From: a virus
DNA length: 27,916 nucleotides
IMG/VR virus record: IMGVR_UViG_3300019751_000156
Span: 1-27,916 of that record
Reading direction: 5' to 3' (one strand)
The translations under genes were made by a program, and so were the position numbers. Under the pieces are notes generated by a model. That model saw only the letters and a program-made list of their open reading frames with translations, was not told the origin of the DNA and did no database searches. This document shows positions 21,705-27,916 of the stretch, piece by piece (within the stretch, counting starts at the first letter, position 1; each line of letters opens with the position of its first letter).

Positions 21705-22375
21705 TGAACGATCTATCACATAACTCAATTACAAATGTCACGAACATTTGGCAGTATCAGGTTCATGTCTGGAAGGGTATGAACGACAACATAACAATGC
21801 CTGAACACGAGGGTACAAGATACATTCTATCTCTCGACGCATCAATCCACACCGATACAATTAACATGGGTGGGTTACAATGTAACGCATTACAAACCAA
21901 TTGTAAGAGTCCTTGGGCAAAGTTACATAAACAAACATCTACGGTTGTGGATATTAGGTTCTCAGGGTTGAACCTAAACGAAGAAAGCATGTATGTCACA
22001 GACGGTCTAACGACAGGAAACTTGTCTTACATGGATGGTGGTACTAACAGCAATGCAATCAGTCCACCTCGTGCGGGTCTGCCTGTTGTCAACTACACAC
22101 ACTTTCCCGCAAAGATGTCTCAAACCCTACACACCCACCCTAGTCAGAGAATCGGTTTGGTTCTAAATGGCCATGGTGAAATTGAATTAGATAATCACAA
22201 ACACTTTCGACTTGAGAAAGGTTCTGTCTTTTTTATGGAACGTAATACACTACATAATTTCATAACGCATGACGAAGACGTAACCCTTTTCGTGTTTGCC
22301 CCCGACTCCGGAACAGGGCCAACAGATGAAGTGAATCCTTTGAAGGTACGTACTTATGTCGGACAACAACGATAA
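21701..22375 (+). CDS. Cupin-domain protein
   Basis: 224 aa. The C-terminal domain (about 135-205) has cupin motif 1, HTHPSQRIGLVLNGHGEIEL, and a motif 2 built from GSVFFMERNTLHNF. The metal ligands would be His-x-His, Glu or Gln, and the later His. The first 130 residues match nothing I know but could be a second, degenerate cupin barrel. Cupins in glycan clusters are often sugar epimerases or isomerases, or sensors. A second ATG three bases downstream is an equally possible start. It overlaps the next gene by 20 bases. Confidence 0.75.
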   Translation: MMNDLSHNSITNVTNIWQYQVHVWKGMNDNITMPEHEGTRYILSLDASIHTDTINMGGLQCNALQTNCKSPWAKLHKQTSTVVDIRFSGLNLNEESMYVTDGLTTGNLSYMDGGTNSNAISPPRAGLPVVNYTHFPAKMSQTLHTHPSQRIGLVLNGHGEIELDNHKHFRLEKGSVFFMERNTLHNFITHDEDVTLFVFAPDSGTGPTDEVNPLKVRTYVGQQR

Positions 22376-22994
22376 AAAACTTATTATTATAACAGGCCCA
22401 CAGGGTTCTGGTAATCACCTTTTTAGTAAAATATTCAATGTCCATCCGGATGTAAATGGATGGGACTTTGGAGACAAGTACTGGATTCCCAGTGACGAAG
22501 AACCTTTCGCTGAATGTTGGGTAGACCCATCTAAAACAAAAGAGAAACTTACCGGACGTTACATGGTAGCGAATGTTAGTGTACCTTTCGTATATGATGG
22601 TGTACGTCAAGTTCCTAAGATACAGGAAGTGGCGGACGAAGCGAGAGAAGCTGGTTATGAAGTTACTATTGCGATTGTTTGTAGAGATGCAAATATCAAT
22701 GCACTGCAACAGAAGAGAGTTCGATTTGAGATCACTCTGGGACAAGCGATGGAATATTATCGCAACCTACAAAACGTTGAACGTGCATTTCTATCACACG
22801 AGTCGTTGTACCTTCACAAATGTATGTACCTAAAGTGGTTGTCTACGATACTAGACTTTCCTATTGCATTCTCGGACAAACAAGTGTTTGCTCATCTAGA
22901 AGAAGATCAGAACCGCAAGTATGTTACATACGTAGAACAACACTGGTTGGATCAACAGGTTTGGGATGGATTAAGGCCTAAAAGTGAAAGATAA
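22356..22994 (+). CDS. P-loop protein, probable sulfotransferase-like
   Basis: 212 aa. IIITGPQGSGNHLFSKIF places a P-loop at 14-21 followed by a helix, as in a group of phage proteins I recall labelled sulfotransferase-like. IAIVCRDANINALQQKRVRF near residues 105-124 would be the 3'-phosphate/helix region, and SHESLYL with HKCMYLKWLSTIL follows. A kinase is the main alternative. It is coupled to the genes on both sides (overlaps of 20 and 11 bases), the downstream one having a related N-terminal loop. Confidence 0.55.
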   Translation: MSDNNDKKLIIITGPQGSGNHLFSKIFNVHPDVNGWDFGDKYWIPSDEEPFAECWVDPSKTKEKLTGRYMVANVSVPFVYDGVRQVPKIQEVADEAREAGYEVTIAIVCRDANINALQQKRVRFEITLGQAMEYYRNLQNVERAFLSHESLYLHKCMYLKWLSTILDFPIAFSDKQVFAHLEEDQNRKYVTYVEQHWLDQQVWDGLRPKSER

Positions 22995-23586
22995 CTATGT
23001 TCTAATGACAGGTGCGCCTGGCAGTAGGTGGAGTAGTGTGGCGAATAGTCTTATGCGATGCGTAGACTTTGACATCACTGACAAGTCATCTGATCGAGCT
23101 TATAAACATCACAATGGTCTATTACATTCGGGTTCATACTTTGACCCCGGCATGGAGTTTGAGTTTGAAAAGGATCAGTGGGACTTACCCTTTAATTCCT
23201 ATCATGACCAGTGTAAGAAACGTCTCATCAAGTCACATACTCTTGCAACTCAATTAAAGAACTATAAGAAGTACCCTATTGTTTTGGTACTGAGAAATGA
23301 CTGGGAGTGTTTTAATTGGTGGATGGAATGTGGAGGGTTTGATATTCAATACCCCAACTACCAGTGGTATAAAAATCCGAACAATATGTTTTTACAGATT
23401 CAAAGGCAAAATAAAGCTATTAACAAATTCATATATAATAACACGAACAAAATAGTTAAATGTACAACTAACAGGGGAACCATAAAGGCATTAGGTCTAA
23501 GTGATTACGGAATGTCTGATCCTGCTGTTATTGATAATTACAATGAGAGGGATATTTGTGTCTATGTCTACAAATCCACATCGTGA
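22984..23586 (+). CDS. Sulfotransferase-like phage protein (TGAPGSRWSS family)
   Basis: 200 aa from GTG 22984. The loop MTGAPGSRWSSVANSL, then SGSYFDPGMEFEF, RLIKSHTLA, PIVLVLRNDWECFNWWMECG and FDIQYPNYQWY match a protein family I recognise in T4-like marine phages near sugar genes. The R-N-D and S-H-T motifs sit where sulfotransferases hold the 3'-phosphate of PAPS, but activity has not been shown to my knowledge. Paired with the preceding P-loop gene by an 11-base overlap. An enzyme or a glycan-binding role are both possible. Confidence 0.6.
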   Translation: MKDNYVLMTGAPGSRWSSVANSLMRCVDFDITDKSSDRAYKHHNGLLHSGSYFDPGMEFEFEKDQWDLPFNSYHDQCKKRLIKSHTLATQLKNYKKYPIVLVLRNDWECFNWWMECGGFDIQYPNYQWYKNPNNMFLQIQRQNKAINKFIYNNTNKIVKCTTNRGTIKALGLSDYGMSDPAVIDNYNERDICVYVYKSTS

Positions 23587-24115
23587 GTTTTTAAAAGATT
23601 ACTTCACTAACACATGGCCTACTTCTCGTACCGCTGGTTTTGATCGTTACTATTGGACGGGGTTTAGGTTAATTGATGAAATTGCAAAAGAAGAAAGAGT
23701 ACTTGATGTCGGTTGTGGAGTTAATCCTCTTAAGCGCCATCTTCCTAATTTGCATGGTATCGATATCACCGATATAGGTGCGGACGAAGTTGTCGCAATA
23801 GAAGACTTCGAAGTATTTGGTGCACCCTATGAAGATCATTTTGATGTGGCTCTTTGTCTGGGTAGTTTGAATTTTGGGGATAGAGATTTAATCAGATTGC
23901 AATGTAAGAAAGTTGCAGAAGCATTAAAACCTAAATCAAGAATTTACTGGAGATGTAATCCAGGCCATCGTGATCATGGCAACAATAGAGTTGGAGAAGT
24001 ACCTTTCTTCAATTGGACTATTGAAGATCATTTAGAGTTTGCAAAAGAAAATGGGTTTAGAGTGACAGAGTTCATGCCCGATGAAAATAGGATGTATGTG
24101 AAATGGGAACGTTAA
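23558..24115 (+). CDS. SAM-dependent methyltransferase
   Basis: 185 aa from GTG 23558, six bases after AGAGGG; an ATG at 23564 is the close alternative and one at 23543 is also in frame. SAM-binding motif I is VLDVGCG at 48-54, motif II acidic LHGIDITD, and FDVALCLGSLNFGD is the motif IV strand. It is a Rossmann class I methyltransferase with no target domain for DNA recognition, so a small-molecule, sugar or protein target is likely. It overlaps the preceding gene by 29 bases and the next by 13. Confidence 0.82.
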   Translation: MSMSTNPHREFLKDYFTNTWPTSRTAGFDRYYWTGFRLIDEIAKEERVLDVGCGVNPLKRHLPNLHGIDITDIGADEVVAIEDFEVFGAPYEDHFDVALCLGSLNFGDRDLIRLQCKKVAEALKPKSRIYWRCNPGHRDHGNNRVGEVPFFNWTIEDHLEFAKENGFRVTEFMPDENRMYVKWER

Positions 24116-24732
24116 GAAATTTGTTTGATAAGTATGATTGTGACAAGGGAACTAAAAAACATAAGTATGACCGTTGTTACGAACCCTATATGGAAGATCG
24201 TCGATACGATCAACTCAACATTCTTGAGATTGGATGTTTCAGGGGAGAGAGTACCGAAGCTTTCCTAGAGTATTTCCCTCATGCAACTATCTTTACAATT
24301 GATATCTTTGAAAGACATCAAGCATCAACCATTGATGTACTGAAAGAAGAAAGAGTCAAGTGGATGAAACATGACAGTACTCATGCCGCTCTTGCTATGA
24401 AAATAAGAAGAGAGTGGGGGGATATTAAGTTTGACTTTATCATTGATGATGGTGCACACTGGCCCGAAGCAAACAGAAAAACATTTGAAAATCTTATTGA
24501 CTTACTAGACCAAGATGGTGTATACTTCATTGAAGACGTTTGGATGTTAGACCGCATGAAGTCTAATCCTTGGACAGATGCAAGACCACATTTATACTCT
24601 ATGCCCGAACACGTCCGATTCATGAACACGGTTGAGAAGTATGACCTAAAACATTACGACTATCGCACCACCAAGATTAAAGGTTTCGGTGCATATCCGG
24701 ACAGTTATATACTGAGGATCAAACATGGGTAG
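24103..24732 (+). CDS. SAM methyltransferase, sugar O-methyltransferase/CmcI-like
   Basis: 209 aa. Motif I is ILEIGCFRGES at 40-50, followed by TIDIFER near 65-71 and IIDDGAHWPEAN at 113-124. The last motif, with D-D-G-x-H, is typical of the metal-dependent sugar O-methyltransferases (MycE, CmcI and Methyltransf_24-type). Neighbouring glycosyltransferases fit methylation of a sugar hydroxyl. The start ATG overlaps the upstream stop by 13 bases; a TTG downstream would give a shorter form but breaks the coupling. Confidence 0.8.
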   Translation: MGTLRNLFDKYDCDKGTKKHKYDRCYEPYMEDRRYDQLNILEIGCFRGESTEAFLEYFPHATIFTIDIFERHQASTIDVLKEERVKWMKHDSTHAALAMKIRREWGDIKFDFIIDDGAHWPEANRKTFENLIDLLDQDGVYFIEDVWMLDRMKSNPWTDARPHLYSMPEHVRFMNTVEKYDLKHYDYRTTKIKGFGAYPDSYILRIKHG

Positions 24733-25426
24733 TCAAAAGATATTCATTCACATCCCTAAGAACGGTGGGATGACTATACGTAGGAACCCAGATTTACGCA
24801 AACAGATTATTGTATGTACTCCTGATATACACAGAACTAGAGAGTACACAAAAGGCCTAGAAGAAAAGATGAGAAGCGTTGGCGATGTCATGGGGTATGA
24901 ACATGCACGTTGGCGAGATTTAAAGAAAGAGGTTCGTCAAGAATACAAATCATTTGCAATTGTACGCAATCCGTGGTCACGTGTAGTATCTCGTTACTGG
25001 TTTGCGAAGAAAGTTATTGAGGTTGAAAAAAGTTCAGATCACTATGGTGAACATGGGTATGCAGACATCTCATCATTCGAAGCGTTTCTAGAAGAACGTC
25101 ATAAGTGGGGTGGTGTTGATTATATGTGGCATCGTGCAGTACGTGGATGGTATCCAGCCAAAGATCACGTGGTGGATAAGTTTGGAACCGTACAGTGTGA
25201 CATACTTCGATTTGAGAACTACAACGAAGACATAAAAGATTATATGGGCATTCTGTTTAATCCAGAACCCCGCAATGTTACAAACCTACATAAGGGAACC
25301 TATCAGGACATGTACACCGATAAGACCATTCAGATTATTGCTGATTGGTACAAGGATGACATAGATTACTGGGGGTTTGATTTTGACACCGGAGCGCAGA
25401 AGAATTACTGGAATGAACGTGGTTGA
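24725..25426 (+). CDS. Sulfotransferase (PAPS-dependent)
   Basis: 233 aa. It has both PAPS-binding signatures: the 5'-phosphosulfate loop IHIPKNGGMT (8-17) and the 3'-phosphate motif VRNPWSRVVSRYW (80-92), as in the Sulfotransfer_2 group. This is the clearest sulfotransferase of the island and transfers sulfate to a hydroxyl or amine, probably of a sugar. PAPS must come from the host; no PAPS synthesis gene is seen. AGGATC precedes the ATG at 24725. No membrane anchor, so it is cytoplasmic, unlike eukaryotic Golgi forms. Confidence 0.88.
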   Translation: MGSQKIFIHIPKNGGMTIRRNPDLRKQIIVCTPDIHRTREYTKGLEEKMRSVGDVMGYEHARWRDLKKEVRQEYKSFAIVRNPWSRVVSRYWFAKKVIEVEKSSDHYGEHGYADISSFEAFLEERHKWGGVDYMWHRAVRGWYPAKDHVVDKFGTVQCDILRFENYNEDIKDYMGILFNPEPRNVTNLHKGTYQDMYTDKTIQIIADWYKDDIDYWGFDFDTGAQKNYWNERG

Positions 25427-25436
25427 GGCTATTGAG

Positions 25437-26357
25437 ATGGCTAACAAGGTAGAAAGTCCCGAACCAACTCAGACTGATCTGAATGGTAATCTTTTTATCA
25501 AAGCAATAATCATCTCATTGACCGATGATGGAGCAGCGACACATAGCACTAGACGATTGTTGAAGAGTATTCGTAATACACATTCGTATATCAATCCTCT
25601 GGTGATGGATGCGTCTACGCCTGACACTGCAAGGGATGGATTGATATCCATATCTCACCGTGACTTTTCAAATGCAAGGTGGACTTGGCCTATAGAAGAT
25701 CGTGCAAATGGTCTTGACATTGCTACGGGGTTGTACCGAAAGAAGTATGAAGCAAGTGACCATCGTAAAGTAATTGCATGTATGGTCTCACACATGCGGG
25801 CGTGGCAACACTGTATTGACATGAACGAACCTATCATGGTTCTAGAACAAGACGCATTGTTTATTCGACAGTTCAGTTGGCATCAAATCGAAAATCCTAG
25901 ACCACTAGCTATTGATGATGAATGGTGGAATAGGTGGTTAGACACTAGAGAGATGTCAGTTCTCCCGTGGGATATTAAAGATAAGTGGAAGAATATGCAC
26001 GAGTCATGTAAACAAAAACCAGAGGGTAAATTCTCCGGAGGTATCCTTGGACTCAATAGTCCTATTGGTGCCACACGTAAGTCATCTATCTTTCATGGTA
26101 AACTGTTTGGTAAATATGGATTTCACAAGGTTCCTTCCGTGGATACTATTGGAGACGATCCTTTACCACAGGGTCTAGCAGGAAACTCTGCGTACATCAT
26201 CAAACCTTGGGCTGCTAAGAAACTACTAGATAAAGTAGACGAAATAGGAATGTGGCCTAATGACGCATTAATGTGTAAACAATTCTTCCCTTGGATGCAA
26301 GTGATATGGCCTTACTACACAGTAGTTCAAGGTGGGCCTTCCTCGACAACAGGATAA
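25437..26357 (+). CDS. GT25-like glycosyltransferase
   Basis: 306 aa from ATG 25437, which has GAGG eight bases upstream; an in-frame ATG at 25413 lies inside the previous gene and lacks a ribosome site. IKAIIISLT is the first strand. KVIACMVSHMRAWQHCI with MVLEQDALF (136-140 LEQDA) matches the GT25 pattern SHxxxW plus EDDA, although the central residue is Gln. GNSAYIIKPWAAKKLL and the end WPYYTVVQG also fit. GT25 enzymes add galactose or similar sugars to LPS or to hydroxylysine. It is the first of three transferases in a row. Confidence 0.78.
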   Translation: MANKVESPEPTQTDLNGNLFIKAIIISLTDDGAATHSTRRLLKSIRNTHSYINPLVMDASTPDTARDGLISISHRDFSNARWTWPIEDRANGLDIATGLYRKKYEASDHRKVIACMVSHMRAWQHCIDMNEPIMVLEQDALFIRQFSWHQIENPRPLAIDDEWWNRWLDTREMSVLPWDIKDKWKNMHESCKQKPEGKFSGGILGLNSPIGATRKSSIFHGKLFGKYGFHKVPSVDTIGDDPLPQGLAGNSAYIIKPWAAKKLLDKVDEIGMWPNDALMCKQFFPWMQVIWPYYTVVQGGPSSTTG

Positions 26358-26361
26358 CATA

Positions 26362-27015
26362 ATGAAAAACTTTGTAATTGGTATAATTGATAATCCAAAA
26401 TCAGTTGCGGCTGCAGAACGTTGTATGTTGTCTGGTGAAAGGTATGGATCAGAGATCAACATGTTCAAGGCAATCACACCAAAAGATGACCCCGTGAAGA
26501 TTGCGGAGAAAGAAGGAATCAACGTAAAAGGTTTCGAAGAGGTTTACTCTCGTTTTGAAAACTGTCTATCTGCCTTCCTATCTCACTTCACATTGTGGAA
26601 ACAATGCTTGGAGTCAAAAGAAGTTTATACCATATTTGAACATGATGCAGTTCTGGAAGACGCAATTCCAAACAAACCATTTACTGGTGTAATGAACATA
26701 GGAAAACCTTCTTATGGTAAATGGAACACACCTAGTCACCTTGGAGTAGGCCCTCTTATCACCAAAAGATATTTTCCTGGCGCACATGCCTATCAGGTAG
26801 AACCTAGAGGTGCTAGTGCGTTGATTAATATTGCAAGAGACAATCGTGCGAAACCTACAGATGTATTTTTACACCTCGACACTTTCCCTTGGTTGCAAGA
26901 ACACTACCCCTTTATTGCTAAGGCTGATGATTCCTTTACGACAATTCAAGTAGAACGGGGATGTTTAGCAAAGCATAACTATAACGAAGATTACAAAATT
27001 GAGACTATAAAATGA
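26362..27015 (+). CDS. GT25-like glycosyltransferase
   Basis: 217 aa from ATG 26362, seven bases after AGGA. NFVIGIIDNPKSVAAAERC is the first strand and helix. CLSAFLSHFTLWKQC with TIFEHDAVLED (EHDAV at 93-97) is the GT25 motif, and GAHAYQVEPRGASALI the later one. It is short for the family, so a minimal catalytic domain, and probably a diverged paralogue of the upstream gene, with which it shares the SH...W/E.DA order. It overlaps the next transferase gene by four bases. Confidence 0.76.
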   Translation: MKNFVIGIIDNPKSVAAAERCMLSGERYGSEINMFKAITPKDDPVKIAEKEGINVKGFEEVYSRFENCLSAFLSHFTLWKQCLESKEVYTIFEHDAVLEDAIPNKPFTGVMNIGKPSYGKWNTPSHLGVGPLITKRYFPGAHAYQVEPRGASALINIARDNRAKPTDVFLHLDTFPWLQEHYPFIAKADDSFTTIQVERGCLAKHNYNEDYKIETIK

Positions 27016-27668
27016 AATTAGATAAATTATTTATTACAGGGTGCGATGTCAACACAGAGTGGCAATTGCCTTGGTTCTGGGAAAACTATAAGGAGTATAA
27101 CGACACTCCTTTGTTGATTATGGATTTTGGTATGTCCAAAGACATGCGTGTTTGGGTCGAAGAAAACATCTTTGAATGTGTAGATGTTCTCACACAGGCC
27201 GAGGGTTGGTTCAAGAAACCTTCTGCGATGTTACGTGCATGTGAAGAATCCGAAAAGGTTTGTTGGTTAGATACCGATTGTCAAGTGTTTGGAGATATCT
27301 CATCCATCTTCGATCTTACTGTACCCTTTAAGATTGGTATGGTAGAGGACAGACCGTGGACAAAGAGACGTGGTGAGTATGGTGCGTGGTATAATTCGGG
27401 TGTCGTTGTTTGGGAGGGTAAACCAAACATCCTACGTGCATGGGCAGAACAGTGTATCAATGATGGATGGGTAGGTGACCAAGAAACTCTCTATGCAATG
27501 ATGGGTGGTGATGAGATCATGAAGATGTCAATCATCGAACCGTTACCGCATAAATACAATACGTTACGACTAGATTATGTAGATAATATTGCGGTCAAGA
27601 ATCCTCTTATTGTCCATCATACTGGTAAGAAAGGAAAAGAAGTTATAAAGGAGCAAATAGATGTTTAG
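27012..27668 (+). CDS. GT-A-type glycosyltransferase
   Basis: 218 aa. VCWLDTDCQVFGD carries DxD at Asp87-Asp89, GAWYNSGVVVWEG is the N-S-G acceptor motif, WVGDQETLYAMM the DQ motif, and PLIVHHTGKKGKE the C-terminal His-rich metal site. This places it with the GT8-like metal-dependent transferases. Substrates unknown. It is the last enzyme of the island in this window; the spanin-like gene begins inside its last codons. Confidence 0.8.
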   Translation: MKLDKLFITGCDVNTEWQLPWFWENYKEYNDTPLLIMDFGMSKDMRVWVEENIFECVDVLTQAEGWFKKPSAMLRACEESEKVCWLDTDCQVFGDISSIFDLTVPFKIGMVEDRPWTKRRGEYGAWYNSGVVVWEGKPNILRAWAEQCINDGWVGDQETLYAMMGGDEIMKMSIIEPLPHKYNTLRLDYVDNIAVKNPLIVHHTGKKGKEVIKEQIDV

Positions 27669-27916
27669 TAAAGTCTTATTTGGGATCATCCTTGCAATGG
27701 GTCTTGGTGGTTATGTTTATTTCAAAACAACTCAAGGCACTATTCAAGAGTTGCAGGCCCAACTACAAACTCAGGCGGGAGTCATATCCGCATTCGAAAC
27801 TCGACAGGCGGAACAAGTCCGTACTATCGAAGCACTTCAGACTAATCTGAAGAAAACCACCGAAGCACTCAATACCATGAGTACTCGTAATGCAGAGATT
27901 GAAGCGGAAGCGCAAC
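27661..27916 (+). CDS. Inner-membrane spanin-like protein (partial at window end)
   Basis: The first 85 codons of a gene that continues past the window. AAAGGAG lies seven bases before the ATG. One hydrophobic N-terminal segment (VLFGIILAMGLGGYVYF) is followed by a long Gln/Glu-rich coiled coil (TIQELQAQLQTQ, IEALQTNLKK, EALNTMSTRN). This is the topology of i-spanins, which disrupt the outer membrane in the last step of lysis with an o-spanin lipoprotein. A generic coiled-coil membrane protein is the alternative, since the o-spanin is not visible here. Confidence 0.6.
   Translation, partial: MFSKVLFGIILAMGLGGYVYFKTTQGTIQELQAQLQTQAGVISAFETRQAEQVRTIEALQTNLKKTTEALNTMSTRNAEIEAEAQ

Noticed and set aside
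22260-22745. Minus-strand ORF of 161 codons opposite the cupin and P-loop genes
   Set aside because: All well-supported genes are on the + strand, with tight overlaps in this stretch; the minus ORF shows no recognisable motif.
1-27916. CRISPR arrays, insertion sequences, integrase or attachment sites
   Set aside because: I saw no regularly spaced direct repeats, transposase or integrase motifs, or terminal inverted repeats; the tRNA is a complete gene and not a partial duplicate of the kind left at an attachment site.

Overview
The window looks like part of the genome of a T4-like marine tailed phage (a myovirus) with moderately low GC. Every gene I can support lies on the + strand, packed head to tail with 1-30 base overlaps (ATGA, TAATG, GTGA). 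Three things point to a T4-like phage. The sequence has exact TATAAATA late-promoter boxes and strong bacterial sigma-70-type promoters. It carries typical phage genes: class Ia ribonucleotide reductase, PhoH ATPase, T4-type lysozyme and a tRNA. It also holds many small proteins that I recognise from T4-like marine phages but that have no assigned function. I cannot name the host; a marine Gram-negative bacterium is an inference.

Layout. (1) 1-2864: virion-type genes behind a late promoter: a conserved C-terminal fragment, a coiled-coil membrane protein, a very acidic/basic scaffold-like protein with one EF-hand-like loop, and four conserved T4-like proteins. (2) 2871-8640: an early or middle operon behind a perfect TTGACA/TATAAT promoter. 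It holds nrdA (fused to glutaredoxin), nrdB, a zinc ribbon, a GIY-YIG protein, a QueC-like PP-loop ATPase and an ANL adenylating enzyme. (3) 8641-11933: small-gene territory cut by A/T-rich hairpins and TTGCC-N16/17-TATAAT promoters, with tRNA-Arg(ACG) and a structured segment after it. (4) 11930-13216: phoH, T4-type lysozyme and a one-helix membrane protein. (5) 13239-27668: a 14 kb sugar and group-transfer island. It has six glycosyltransferase-like genes, an O-carbamoyltransferase, a HAD phosphatase, a radical SAM/SPASM enzyme, one clear and three probable sulfotransferase-type P-loop proteins, two SAM methyltransferases, a ferritin-like di-iron protein with its own late promoter, a class I glutamine amidotransferase and a cupin. 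(6) 27661-end: start of an inner-membrane spanin-like protein.

How the genes may work together. The nrdAB-Grx block supplies deoxynucleotides. The QueC-like/ANL pair is translationally coupled and holds two ATP-using carboxylate-activation folds, which suggests an unusual small-molecule, base or protein modification. The island has the parts list of a pathway that builds a sugar chain and decorates it with carbamoyl, methyl and sulfate groups. The target could be virion protein, modified DNA or host surface glycan, and the sequence alone does not decide. The island and the QueC-like/ANL pair are the best candidates for an undescribed system.
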